From: Planctomycetota bacterium
Lineage (GTDB): Bacteria > Planctomycetota > UBA1135 > GCA-002686595
DNA: 64,000 nucleotides
Direction of reading: 5' to 3'
Assembly: GCA_014238415.1 (NCBI GenBank)
Contig: JABABA010000003.1
Span: 183,786-247,785, forward strand
Each line of letters starts with the position of its first letter. Position 1 is the first letter of the stretch. The notes under the pieces are model-generated. The model was not told the origin of the DNA. It saw only the letters and a list, made by a program, of their open reading frames with translations, and ran no database searches. Shown here one piece after another: positions 26,235 to 34,728 of the stretch. The position numbers and the translations under genes were made by a program.

Positions 26235-26262
26235 AAGGTTCTCTTCCCTGAGGCTCCCCCGA

Positions 26263-28905
26263 ATGCGGTCCGCCGGAACGACAACGCTCTCCATCCTGTT
26301 CTTCGCAGCTTGCGCTGCGCCGTCCCCCTCCACCAACCTCAGCACAAGCCAGAGTCCCGATGCCCGAGAGGGTACCGCTCAGGCTGCAGAGGAGGCTCAG
26401 GAGCACCCAACAGCCCCCAATGCGCAGCGGACTTCGTTAGCGGTTCGTCAAGACGACGATCCGCTGCAGGACGCTGCTTCAAGGCAGGAAGCGCGCCGAG
26501 AGGCTCGCGCCCTGATCGTGGAAATGCACATGGAGGAGGCCCGACGACTGAAGGAAAACGGCCGCCTGCGGGATGCAGCCAAGGAACTCTCCGGAGCCTT
26601 GGAACTGGCACCGGACAACCACGCTGTCCAGACTCTGGCTGCGGAAATCGCCAGTCTCCTGGGAGACCCCAACGGAGACTTCCGAACCGTATCGCGAATT
26701 CTTACGGACGAATGGCAGCTGCGTATTGAACAACTCAAGTCCGATGCAGAAGACCTGCTGGACCGAGGCAAGCTGGCCCTTTCCCAGGGCGACTACAACA
26801 AAGCCGTGGCTGAACTCTCATTGGCCCAGGTCTCTGTGGCTCGCGCCCCCCAGGGCATCAATTGGGAAGGCATGGCATCCGAAGTTGACAGCTTGCTGGA
26901 GCGCGCTCGCGCAGAACGCATGGCCTTTGCTGAAGCCCAGCGCAACAACGCCGAGCAGGCCGCCTTCGAGGCGATTCGTTCCTCCGAAGCGGCAGAGCGC
27001 GAGCGCAGTGCGGCGATCATTCGCAACATGGTGGCCAGGGCTTCCAAAGCATTCGAATTGCGACGCTTCGATGATGCAGTGGAACTGGCTGATCATGCTC
27101 TGGAAATGGATCCGCGCAACGAAACCGCCTTTGACATCCGTGAGGCCGCTTTCACAGCTGGCCGCAATCAGGCCAGTGAGCAATACATCATCAACAAGGC
27201 CGAGCAATTCGCCCGCTGGCGCGAGAACCTGGCCGAACTCACCATCCCCCACACGGACAATGTGACCCTGCCCGGCAAGGACGAGTGGCGGCGTATTACC
27301 AAGCTGCGCAAGGGCCGCCGTGGGCTGGACCTCTCCACCAAGATCTCCGCAGAGGAGCAAGCCTTGCGGGCCGTTCTTCGCAAGACCACCGTGGTGCTGC
27401 CCGGCATCGAAGGCGAAGAAGAAATTGGGCCCCTGGTACGCATCATCGCGGACTACACCCAGCTGCCGATCCTCGTGGATCCCGCAGCCGAAGACGCGGT
27501 CCTGAGCGCGGGCGCGGTCTTCGACATCAATTTCCCCAACCCGATTACGGTCGAGCAAGCCCTCAACTTCCTGTGTGAAGTAGGCGGCGAAGAGGTCACC
27601 TGGACTGTGCGTCACGAAGCAGTGATCGTCACCACCACCGACAAGGCCCGCGGCGAACCCCAACCCTACTACCACGATGTACAGGACCTGATCATGGGCC
27701 TGACGGACTTCACGGGCCCGCGCATCGATCAACTGCGCCTGCTCGACTCGCTCGAGGACGAAGATGGCGGTGGCCCCTTCGGCGGAATTCTGGAGACCAA
27801 GCGCTTGATCGAAATCGACGACCTGGCAACGATCATCCAAGAGAACATCGCGGTGGGCTCCTGGGACGCCGATGGAGTGTCGATCGAGCCATCCGAGGGC
27901 GGCATCCTGATCAGCCACTCGGTGGCGGTCCAAGCACAGATACAGGCTTTCCTGGAAGACCTCCGCAGCTTCAACTCCTCAATGGTGACCATCGAATCGC
28001 GCTTCATGTCCGTGGGCGACTCCTGGATTCAGGAGATCGGCGTGGACTTCCGCGGCAACGACGGAGTCGACCTGACCGACATCACCAACGGGCTTGAGGA
28101 CATGGCCTCACGCGGGATTGACAACGGAGGCACGGGCTCTGATGGCTCAAACGCTGCAGGGCCACCCTCAGCGGGCTTCTTCTTCGACGATGGCAACGAT
28201 GGCGACTTCCGCGGCCGCACGGAGAATTTCTTCGGCTCGGCTCTTGGCAACGCCCTCGACACCATTGGTGGACTGACCTTTCAAATGGAATTCCTCGATG
28301 ATGCGGAGGTGAACATGGTTCTGCGCGCCATCGAAAAGTCCAGCACATTCGAGCTGGTCAACTCACAGACCCTGAGCGTCAACGACACCCAACGAGCCTA
28401 TGTGGCGGTTGTGCTGCAGAAGGCCTATATCCAGGACTTCGATGTGGAAGTCGCCCAGTTTCAAGCTGTGGCTGACCCCCAGGTCAATGTGCTGCACGAA
28501 GGAGTCGTCCTTGACGTGCGACCCACAATCCACGAGAACCGCCAGTACCTGACCCTCGAAATCCAGCCCACAGTGGCAAAGGTGGTCAATGTGCGGCAGA
28601 TCTCCACCACCCTCGGTGGCAACACCAGCCCGGTCAATTTTGAACTGCCGGAGCTTGAGGTGCAGAACATCAATACCTCGGCTGTGATCCCCGATGGCGG
28701 CTCGATCCTGCTAGGCGGCATCTCCGACATCCGCACCGTTGAGCGGCGCGCATCAGTGCCCTGGATTGCGGAAGTTCCCCTGCTGGGTTTCCTCTTCAAG
28801 CAGGAAGGCTACAACGACGAGCGTCAAAGCCTGATGATCCTGATCCGTGCCAAGATCACCGACATCCGCCAGCAGGTCAAGAGCAAGCTCGAGACCCGGC
28901 ATTGA
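26263..28905 (+). CDS. Lipoprotein secretin with N-terminal TPR region (paralogue 2)
   Basis: 880 residues. Lipobox FFAAC gives Cys17. A low-complexity stretch is followed by TPR/coiled-coil repeats (about 85-300), an STN-like region near residues 385-470, an N-domain (HSVAVQAQIQAFLEDLRSF) and the secretin domain ending VPWIAEVPLLGFLFKQE with SLMILIRAKI. It is clearly paralogous to the secretin encoded at 16600-19209: both carry FFD-G-DG with R/E residues before a GS.LG element, and AY..DFDVE.AQ...ADP.V followed by GVVLDVRP. Different leaders and promoters suggest that the two rings are controlled separately. I expect an outer-membrane channel or collar working with the TPR and Exb proteins. 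Confidence 0.85.
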   Translation: MRSAGTTTLSILFFAACAAPSPSTNLSTSQSPDAREGTAQAAEEAQEHPTAPNAQRTSLAVRQDDDPLQDAASRQEARREARALIVEMHMEEARRLKENGRLRDAAKELSGALELAPDNHAVQTLAAEIASLLGDPNGDFRTVSRILTDEWQLRIEQLKSDAEDLLDRGKLALSQGDYNKAVAELSLAQVSVARAPQGINWEGMASEVDSLLERARAERMAFAEAQRNNAEQAAFEAIRSSEAAERERSAAIIRNMVARASKAFELRRFDDAVELADHALEMDPRNETAFDIREAAFTAGRNQASEQYIINKAEQFARWRENLAELTIPHTDNVTLPGKDEWRRITKLRKGRRGLDLSTKISAEEQALRAVLRKTTVVLPGIEGEEEIGPLVRIIADYTQLPILVDPAAEDAVLSAGAVFDINFPNPITVEQALNFLCEVGGEEVTWTVRHEAVIVTTTDKARGEPQPYYHDVQDLIMGLTDFTGPRIDQLRLLDSLEDEDGGGPFGGILETKRLIEIDDLATIIQENIAVGSWDADGVSIEPSEGGILISHSVAVQAQIQAFLEDLRSFNSSMVTIESRFMSVGDSWIQEIGVDFRGNDGVDLTDITNGLEDMASRGIDNGGTGSDGSNAAGPPSAGFFFDDGNDGDFRGRTENFFGSALGNALDTIGGLTFQMEFLDDAEVNMVLRAIEKSSTFELVNSQTLSVNDTQRAYVAVVLQKAYIQDFDVEVAQFQAVADPQVNVLHEGVVLDVRPTIHENRQYLTLEIQPTVAKVVNVRQISTTLGGNTSPVNFELPELEVQNINTSAVIPDGGSILLGGISDIRTVERRASVPWIAEVPLLGFLFKQEGYNDERQSLMILIRAKITDIRQQVKSKLETRH

Positions 28906-28957
28906 TTTCAGGCTGACCACCAAAGCCAGACCGGGCTCCTTGGTCTGCCCTCAAGCA

Positions 28958-28992
28958 GCGACCCAGCCCCCCGCCAAAGGGGGCTGGGTCGC
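28958..28992 (+). terminator. Strong GC hairpin after secretin 2
   Basis: A 14-bp perfect stem (28958-28971 with 28979-28992, arms GCGACCCAGCCCCC and its complement), 7-base loop, 52 bases after the stop. Followed by GTAGTCTT rather than a T-run. Probably the 3' end of the secretin 2 transcript. Confidence 0.6.
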
Positions 28993-29062
28993 GTAGTCTT
29001 GGAACCTATTCGACGGCCAGACAGAGTCTGCGCTGCAGGCCCCCAACGGCATACGAACCCGT

Positions 29063-29068
29063 TATCCT
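29063..29068 (+). promoter_or_regulatory. -10-like TATCCT next to the HAD gene start
   Basis: TATCCT ends 10 bases before ATG 29079, so transcription would begin about at the start codon. No good -35 box is seen. One case of the leaderless pattern described in the findings. Confidence 0.4.
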
Positions 29069-29078
29069 CTGGACAGCC

Positions 29079-29834
29079 ATGGAATCACTGCGAGCAATCC
29101 TCTTCGATGTCGACGACACGCTCTTCTCGACCACGACCTTCGCTACCAAGGCCCGACGCAATGCAGTGCGAGCCATGCTGCGGGCCGGGCTCAAGATGGA
29201 AGAGGAAGCGGTCTATTCAGAGCTGCAAGAGGTCATTCGAGAGTTCAGCTCGAACTACAACCAGCACTTCAACAAGCTATTGATGCGTCTGCCACTGGCA
29301 GCACAGGTAGGCACCAACCCGGCTCTGATTGTCGCTTCTGGTGTGGCGGCTTACCACGACACCAAATTCCGCGACCTGCTGCCCTTTGAGGACGCGATCC
29401 CCTTTCTCAAGGCGGTGCGCTCAGCTGGCTTGATCACCGGGGTGGTGACCCACGGCTTGACAGCCAAACAAGCGGAGAAAATCGTGCGCCTTGGTCTGCT
29501 GCCCTACCTGAACCCCAACGCAATTTTCATTTCCGATCAACTGGGCATCGCCAAGCCCAACGCCAAGCTCTACCAGGCAGCCCTGCGGGCCATTGGAGTA
29601 GCACCCGAGGAAACCATGCACGTAGGTGACTCCCTAAGCCACGATATAGCTCCCCCCAAGAGTCTGGGCATGCACACCGCATGGATATACCGCACAGCCC
29701 GAGAGGGTCAGGACCTGGCAATCAAGCCTTCCCATCGAGTGCAGGACTTCAAGGAACTGGCCCAGGTTCTACGCAAGGAATACAACCTCGACCTACCACA
29801 GTTCGACGCCAATGTGACCCCGGGACAGGAATAG
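29079..29834 (+). CDS. HAD-superfamily hydrolase (subfamily IA, TIGR02253-like)
   Basis: 251 residues. Motif I is FDVDDTLF (nucleophile Asp11, acid Asp13), motif II Thr is in GVVTHG, the motif III lysine is in GIAKPN, and motif IV is in HVGDSLSHD. The helical cap with GSNYNQHF-like wording (SSNYNQHFNKLLMRL) matches the TIGR02253 group of phosphatases. The substrate is a small phosphorylated metabolite that the sequence does not reveal. The gene stands alone between secretin 2 and sodB. There is no ribosome binding site; a -10-like hexamer lies next to the start. Confidence 0.85.
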   Translation: MESLRAILFDVDDTLFSTTTFATKARRNAVRAMLRAGLKMEEEAVYSELQEVIREFSSNYNQHFNKLLMRLPLAAQVGTNPALIVASGVAAYHDTKFRDLLPFEDAIPFLKAVRSAGLITGVVTHGLTAKQAEKIVRLGLLPYLNPNAIFISDQLGIAKPNAKLYQAALRAIGVAPEETMHVGDSLSHDIAPPKSLGMHTAWIYRTAREGQDLAIKPSHRVQDFKELAQVLRKEYNLDLPQFDANVTPGQE

Positions 29835-29880
29835 CCTGGCCCTCGCTCATCACATCAAGCACCAGTCCCCTCGAAGACCC

Positions 29881-29886
29881 TATGAT
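29881..29886 (+). promoter_or_regulatory. -10-like TATGAT upstream of sodB
   Basis: TATGAT at 29881-29886, 69 bases before the sodB ATG; a small GC hairpin (29897-29910) lies in the presumptive leader. No matching -35 box at 16-18 bases. Confidence 0.3.
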
Positions 29887-29955
29887 CCCGTGTCCCGCGC
29901 CCCCGGGCGCACTTACCGCCCCACCAGGGGCATTCAACCGATCCCGCCAATTCCG

Positions 29956-30537
29956 ATGACACACACCCTCCCTGATCTGCCCTTCGCCGCGGATGCACTC
30001 GCGCCCTGGATGAGCCCAGAGACCTTCTCCTACCACCACGGCAAGCATCACGCGACCTATGTCAACAACCTGAACAATCTGCTCGAGGGCAACGCCCTGG
30101 CTGATGCCTCACTGGAGGACATTGTCTGCAAAAGCGAAGGCGGTCTGTTCAACAACGCGGCTCAGCACTACAACCACTCCTTTTTCTGGAACTGCCTGCG
30201 CCCAGCAGGCGGCGACGGGCCTACGGGCGACCTCCTCACCGCGATCAACGCCACCTTTGGCTCCCTGGAAAGCTTCCAAGAACAATTCACAAAGGCAGCC
30301 GCGACGCTCTTCGGCAGTGGCTGGGCCTGGCTGGTCAAGAAACCCGATGGCTCACTGGCGATCAGTGCAATGTCCAACGCGGGTTGCCCTCTGACCGATG
30401 GCGATACCCCGATCATGACCGCCGATGTGTGGGAGCACGCCTACTATGTTGACCACCGCAACGCCCGACCCGCGTACCTGGCAGGTTTCTGGAACCACCT
30501 GAACTGGGAATTTGCCGCGGCGAACTGGGCTGGCTGA
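29956..30537 (+). CDS. sodB: Iron superoxide dismutase
   Basis: 193 residues from ATG 29956; the frame is open upstream but the conserved protein begins at LPDLPFAADALAPWMS. Metal ligands are in YHHGKHHATY, HYNHSFFW and DVWEHAYYVDHRN (Asp and His). FNNAAQ, with Gln before the second His region, and MSNAG later on fit the iron-specific rather than the manganese type. It removes superoxide in the cytoplasm. No signal peptide. It converges with the regBA genes. Confidence 0.93.
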   Translation: MTHTLPDLPFAADALAPWMSPETFSYHHGKHHATYVNNLNNLLEGNALADASLEDIVCKSEGGLFNNAAQHYNHSFFWNCLRPAGGDGPTGDLLTAINATFGSLESFQEQFTKAAATLFGSGWAWLVKKPDGSLAISAMSNAGCPLTDGDTPIMTADVWEHAYYVDHRNARPAYLAGFWNHLNWEFAAANWAG

Positions 30538-30618
30538 ATCCACGCCCGACAAAGTCTGCTGAAGGAGGAGTTCCTGGGCCACGGCCCCGAATAGAACCAG
30601 ACCCTCGGGACTCTGGCC

Positions 30619-31197
30619 TCAGGAACACTCCGGCGGCGCGTCCCGCTGCAGCTTGCGCTGCAGGGATCGCCGGTGAATTCCCAGCCGACGAGCGGTCTCT
30701 GAAATATTGCCGCCGCTGTCCCGCAACACTCGCTGGATGTGCTCCCACTCCGTACGCGCGAGGGAGGGGGCGTTGTAGTCCTCGGTGACCAGCCCAGGAT
30801 CGGGGCGGTCACCGCGCTGGAATGCTGCGATCAAATCATCCGCATCGGCGGGCTTGGGCACAAAATTCAGGGCTCCGACCCGCACCGCCTCCACCGCAGT
30901 GGAGATGCTGCCGTAGCCGGACAAGACCAGGATACGCGTGCCCGGGTCTTCCTCGTGCAAAGCCTGGACCAACTCCAACCCAGACCGGCCGGGCATGCGA
31001 AGGTCCACCACGGCGTAGTCGGGAGCCAGATCGCGGGCGAGTTCCAAGGCCTCGTCGTAGCCACCGGCGGTACGCACCTCAAACCCCCGAGAGCGAAGGG
31101 CCTTGGCCAGGCGCTCACGCAAAACCACATCGTCATCCACCAGCAAGAGATCGCCGGGCTCAACGGGAGTCAATTCGGAAGAGGAGTCCGCGGGCAC
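30619..31197 (-). CDS. regA: RegA/ActR-type response regulator
   Basis: 192 residues from GTG 31197. Receiver domain: acidic pocket in LLVDDDVV, phosphorylated Asp in VVDLRMPGRSG, Lys in FVPKPADADD. C-terminal Fis-type helix-turn-helix: NISETARRLGIHRRSLQRKLQRD, very close to the RegA/PrrA DNA-binding end, with no AAA+ domain between. RegA proteins control redox-related genes on the signal of RegB. It lies 71 bases after regB on the same strand. No ribosome binding site; TAGTAT lies 6 bases before the GTG, suggesting a separate leaderless start as well. Confidence 0.88.
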   Translation of the reverse strand: MPADSSSELTPVEPGDLLLVDDDVVLRERLAKALRSRGFEVRTAGGYDEALELARDLAPDYAVVDLRMPGRSGLELVQALHEEDPGTRILVLSGYGSISTAVEAVRVGALNFVPKPADADDLIAAFQRGDRPDPGLVTEDYNAPSLARTEWEHIQRVLRDSGGNISETARRLGIHRRSLQRKLQRDAPPECS

Positions 31198-31203
31198 GAT
31201 GCC

Positions 31204-31209
31204 ATACTA
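31204..31209 (-). promoter_or_regulatory. -10-like TAGTAT next to the regA start
   Basis: TAGTAT on the minus strand (31209-31204), 6 bases before GTG 31197. Fits a leaderless regA transcript. Confidence 0.4.
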
Positions 31210-31268
31210 CAGACTCATACACCCCGGATATCTGATGCGCCACAGTCCTCAGACGCCCCAAGCCCCTC

Positions 31269-32582
31269 TCAGTCACTGGAACCAGTGGTAGAACTGGGGT
31301 CAAAGGAGAGCCGCAAGCGTACGGTGGTGCCCCGGCCCGCCTGGGACTCCAGGACAAGGGAGCCCCCCAGGCGTTCAGCCACGCTGCGGGCGAGGAAGAG
31401 GCCCAAGCCCATGCCCTCACCCACTTCCTTCGTGGTAAAGAAAGGATCGGTGGCCCGCTCCAAGCCCTCCGCATCCATGCCCACCCCCTGGTCCTGCACC
31501 ACAAACTCATAGCCTTCTCCCTCCAGCCCAACGCTGAAGTGCACGCTGCGCGTTGCGGGCGAAGCATCGAGGGCATTGGATAGCAGGTTGCGCAGGGCCA
31601 TGGAGAGGGCCTCCCTGGGAACACGCGCGTGACGCTGCTCAAGAGCACTCGGAATCTCCACCTCCACACGTTGGGGTGCTGGCAATTCTTCGAGGGTTGC
31701 GTCCAGAATCTCGCCCAGGGTCATGGAGACCCAGGCCTCCCCCGCCCGCTCGCCGGACTCCATGCTCATGCGATCGAGAATCCGACTGCAACGCGCCACC
31801 TCTTCACGAATCAAGCGCGCGTCCTCAACATCTTCTGCGCTGCCCTGCCTACTGGCAACGCGCCCTTCCAGATCTTTGGCCACCACCGCAATGGTAGAGA
31901 GAGGCGAGGCCAACTCATGGGCCGCCCCCGCGGCCAAAGTACCCAGCGCTTCCAAACGTTCCGTACGGGCTTGGCGCTCTCGTTCACGGGTCAATTGTTC
32001 TGACTGGCGTGCCAGGGCGCGGGTCACACGGGTCACAAAGTAACCCGAGACAGCCATCGTCATGGCCAGGGCGATCCCGTGCCCCGTCTGCCGCAGGACG
32101 GGGTTGTCTGAGAGTTCGACCAAAGGCCGATGGGTCAATCCCAGCACCACCAGACAGATCATGGCGAAGCCCGTACCTGCCAGAGCCAGGGCCGGGGAAA
32201 GGAGCACTGCGGCCATCACAATGTGTACGGTCAAGAACGCGGCAAAGGGATTGTCAAGTCCGCCGGTCAGCTGCAAGAGGAACACCAGCAGCACCGTGTC
32301 AAGCAACATGATCAGGAGCTGTAGTTGCTCCTGCAGAGCCGGACTCGGGGGCATGTCGCGCTTGCGGCGCGAGTAGTTCCATGCCTGTAGACCCACGTTT
32401 GAGCCCACCTCCACCGCGATCACCAGGGCAACTGGCACCAGGGGGATCTCGATACCAAAGCCCCAGACCACTGCGGCGATGGTGCTCAATTGACCAAGCA
32501 CAGCGAGCCAACGCAGGCCGATCAGCCAGCCAAGGCGCACGGAGCGGGCTTCCGCCAGGGCAGAGGGCAAGGAACTGGGCAC
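31269..32582 (-). CDS. regB: RegB/PrrB-type redox sensor histidine kinase
   Basis: 437 residues from GTG 32582. About six membrane helices (20-200) include the quinone-site motif GGLDNPF near residue 107, the RegB hallmark. The H-box reads AAHELASPLSTIAVVAKDLE; 43 residues after its histidine is a cysteine in VARCSRIL, where RegB of Rhodobacter has its redox-active Cys. ATPase motifs follow: NLLSNALDAS, DQGVGMD and GMGLGLFLARS. It should sense respiratory redox state and phosphorylate the partner response regulator encoded immediately downstream. Confidence 0.88.
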   Translation of the reverse strand: MPSSLPSALAEARSVRLGWLIGLRWLAVLGQLSTIAAVVWGFGIEIPLVPVALVIAVEVGSNVGLQAWNYSRRKRDMPPSPALQEQLQLLIMLLDTVLLVFLLQLTGGLDNPFAAFLTVHIVMAAVLLSPALALAGTGFAMICLVVLGLTHRPLVELSDNPVLRQTGHGIALAMTMAVSGYFVTRVTRALARQSEQLTRERERQARTERLEALGTLAAGAAHELASPLSTIAVVAKDLEGRVASRQGSAEDVEDARLIREEVARCSRILDRMSMESGERAGEAWVSMTLGEILDATLEELPAPQRVEVEIPSALEQRHARVPREALSMALRNLLSNALDASPATRSVHFSVGLEGEGYEFVVQDQGVGMDAEGLERATDPFFTTKEVGEGMGLGLFLARSVAERLGGSLVLESQAGRGTTVRLRLSFDPSSTTGSSD

Positions 32583-32588
32583 GGGCTC

Positions 32589-32594
32589 ATCCTA
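32589..32594 (-). promoter_or_regulatory. -10-like TAGGAT next to the regB start
   Basis: TAGGAT on the minus strand (32594-32589), 6 bases before GTG 32582. The AGGA inside it could instead serve as a ribosome binding site at 7 bases, so either reading is possible. Confidence 0.35.
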
Positions 32595-32646
32595 GCGACT
32601 GGAGCGGTCGCATCGCGCGGGAGATCGCGCCGCTGGGGGAAGTCCC

Positions 32647-33681
32647 TCAGGCTTCTCCCGCGCCGGCACTCTGCACCAGATGACACGCGGCTTGATGCCC
32701 CGCGCCCAGGGCAACGCTGGCGGGCCACTCAGAGCGGCAGCGATCCTCCGCCAGGGCACAGCGAGTGTGAAAATGGCAGCCGCTGGGGGGATGGATCGGG
32801 GATGGGATCTCGCCCGTCATGGGAATGCGCTCGCCCCGCTTGCTTGGGTCCGCGTGGGGAATGGCAGACAGCAACGCTCGGGTGTAAGGATGCTGAGGGT
32901 CGTCAAAAATCTGCTGCGCTGAGCCACTTTCCACTATGCGCCCCAGATACATCACCGCCAGGGAATCGGAGAGATACCTCACTACCGACAGATCGTGGGC
33001 AATGAAGATATACGAGATCCCGAACTCATCCTGCAGGTCCTTGAGCAGGTTGATGACCTGAGCCTGAATCGACACGTCCAAGGCACTGACCGCCTCGTCA
33101 CAAATGATCAGCTTGGGGCCCAATGCCAAAGCCCGGGCGATGCCCACCCGCTGGCGCTGGCCACCGGAAAACTCATGGGGGAAGCGATTGGCCACATCCG
33201 GACGCAACCCAACACGCTCCAATAGCTCGGCCACCCTGTCCTCCACCTCGCTGGCGGTGACCACCTTGTGCACGAGCAGAGGTTCAGCAATGGCGTTGCC
33301 CACGGTGATGCGCGGATTCAGGCTCGCATAGGGATCCTGAAAAATGATCTGCAGGTCGGGCCTGAGGGCGCGCATTTCTGCGGCGGACAGCTTGAAGATG
33401 TCAATGGGGGCGGCCTCAGGATCGGGCGAATAGAGCACCTGCCCAGCAGTGGGTGCCAAGAGGCGTAAGAGAGTGCGCCCCGCGGTGGTCTTGCCGCAAC
33501 CGGACTCGCCCACCAGGGACATGGTCTCTCCACGGCCCAGTGTGAAATCAAGGCCATCAACCGCTTTGACCTGACCCACGACGCGACTCAGCAGACCCTT
33601 GCGCACGGGGAAGTACTTCTTGAGACCTCGGACCTCAAGCAGAGGTGCTTTGGCATTGCCTGGATTGACCGGACCACTCAT
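32647..33681 (-). CDS. Peptide ABC transporter ATPase (DppF/OppF type), left operon
   Basis: 344 residues from ATG 33681, overlapping the stop of the DppD-type gene (ATGA). Walker [10 protein letters not shown], signature FSGGQRQRV, Walker [13 protein letters not shown] and the C-terminal oligopeptide-transporter motif ([12 protein letters not shown]) mark the second ATPase of di/oligopeptide importers. The Q-loop region reads [13 protein letters not shown]. It is the last gene of the left operon and works with the DppD-type partner to drive uptake. Confidence 0.93.
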   Translation of the reverse strand: MSGPVNPGNAKAPLLEVRGLKKYFPVRKGLLSRVVGQVKAVDGLDFTLGRGETMSLVGESGCGKTTAGRTLLRLLAPTAGQVLYSPDPEAAPIDIFKLSAAEMRALRPDLQIIFQDPYASLNPRITVGNAIAEPLLVHKVVTASEVEDRVAELLERVGLRPDVANRFPHEFSGGQRQRVGIARALALGPKLIICDEAVSALDVSIQAQVINLLKDLQDEFGISYIFIAHDLSVVRYLSDSLAVMYLGRIVESGSAQQIFDDPQHPYTRALLSAIPHADPSKRGERIPMTGEIPSPIHPPSGCHFHTRCALAEDRCRSEWPASVALGAGHQAACHLVQSAGAGEA

Positions 33682-34721
33682 AGCCCACGAGCCTCTTCAA
33701 GGTGGTGGCAGGCCACCGTATGGACCCCGCCAGCTTCCAGTGAAACCAGCGGCGGCTCGGAACTGGCGCACAAATCCGTAGCGATGGAACAACGGGGTCG
33801 GAAACGACACCCGCTGGGAAATCTGGTCGCTGAGGGCACCATCCCAGGGATGGCCGTCAAGCGTTTCCCCTGCGTCGCCAGGTCTGGCAGGGACCTGAAG
33901 AGACCGATGCTGTAGGGATGCCGGGGCTGAGCAAAGAGGTCCTCCACCGAGGCGTACTCCACTACCTTGCCCGCATACATGACGGCCACATGCTGGGCAG
34001 TTTCCGCCACCACAGCCAGGTCATGGGTGATCAAGAGCACACTCATGCCCGCCTGCTCCTGCAGCTCCAGGATCAGATCGAGGATCTGGGCTTGAATCGT
34101 CACATCCAATGCGGTGGTGGGCTCGTCCGCAATCAAGAGCGCGGGATCGCAACTCATGGCGATGGCGATCATCACCCGCTGGCGCATGCCCCCGGACATC
34201 TCATGGGGATAGGTGTCCACCCGGGTCTCGGGACTGGGGATGCCCACCTTGCCAAGCATCTTGATGGCATGCTCCCGGGCAGCAACCCTGTCCAGACCCC
34301 GATGCAGAATGACCGCCTCCATGACTTGATCCCCCACCGTGTATACGGGGTTGAGGGCTGTCATAGGCTCCTGGAAGATCATGGCGATCTCGTTGCCACG
34401 AATGCTTCGGAAGTCCTCATCGGGAATCGACAACAGGGACTCGCCCTTGAAGAGGATTTCGCCCCTCTCTACGAAGCCCGGAGGACTGGGAACCAGGCGC
34501 ATGATAGAGAGGGCGCTGACGCTCTTGCCGCTGCCGGACTCCCCCACCAGGCCCAAGGTTTCCCCGGTGTGGATCTTGTAGCTGACCCCGTCCACAGCCT
34601 TGGCAATGCCCTCGTCAGTGCGGAACCAGGTGGCCAGATTACGGAGTTCGAGCAAGGGCTCCCGTGCGCCCTTGATCTGGCCCCGTGCCGCCTCGCCCTG
34701 TGCTTTGCTTGCTTCGCTCAT
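33678..34721 (-). CDS. Peptide ABC transporter ATPase (DppD/OppD type), left operon
   Basis: 347 residues. Walker [20 protein letters not shown], signature MSGGMRQRV, Walker [13 protein letters not shown], and the C-terminal oligo_HPY cysteine-containing region ([11 protein letters not shown]). This is the first ATPase of the heterodimer. It lies 7 bases after the DppC-type permease gene and overlaps the next ATPase gene by four bases, which supports equal production. Confidence 0.93.
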   Translation of the reverse strand: MSEASKAQGEAARGQIKGAREPLLELRNLATWFRTDEGIAKAVDGVSYKIHTGETLGLVGESGSGKSVSALSIMRLVPSPPGFVERGEILFKGESLLSIPDEDFRSIRGNEIAMIFQEPMTALNPVYTVGDQVMEAVILHRGLDRVAAREHAIKMLGKVGIPSPETRVDTYPHEMSGGMRQRVMIAIAMSCDPALLIADEPTTALDVTIQAQILDLILELQEQAGMSVLLITHDLAVVAETAQHVAVMYAGKVVEYASVEDLFAQPRHPYSIGLFRSLPDLATQGKRLTAIPGMVPSATRFPSGCRFRPRCSIATDLCASSEPPLVSLEAGGVHTVACHHLEEARGL

Positions 34722-34728
34722 GGCAACT

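Larger units (their letters stand above)
25654..26262 (+). other. Gene-free region with terminator, promoter and structured leader
   Basis: 609 bases without a supported gene. In order: an intrinsic terminator (25698-25732), about 330 bases in which I see nothing, a sigma70-like promoter (26069-26098), an imperfect dyad (26142-26192: GAGGCCT/AGGCCTC enclosing TACCCC/GGGGTA), then a small hairpin with pyrimidine tract (26200-26234) shortly before the second secretin gene. Confidence 0.6.

Noticed and set aside
30538..30618. Possible terminator between sodB and regA
   Set aside because: Only a broken stem (CCAGA/TCTGG with a few inner pairs) and no T-run; too weak to annotate.
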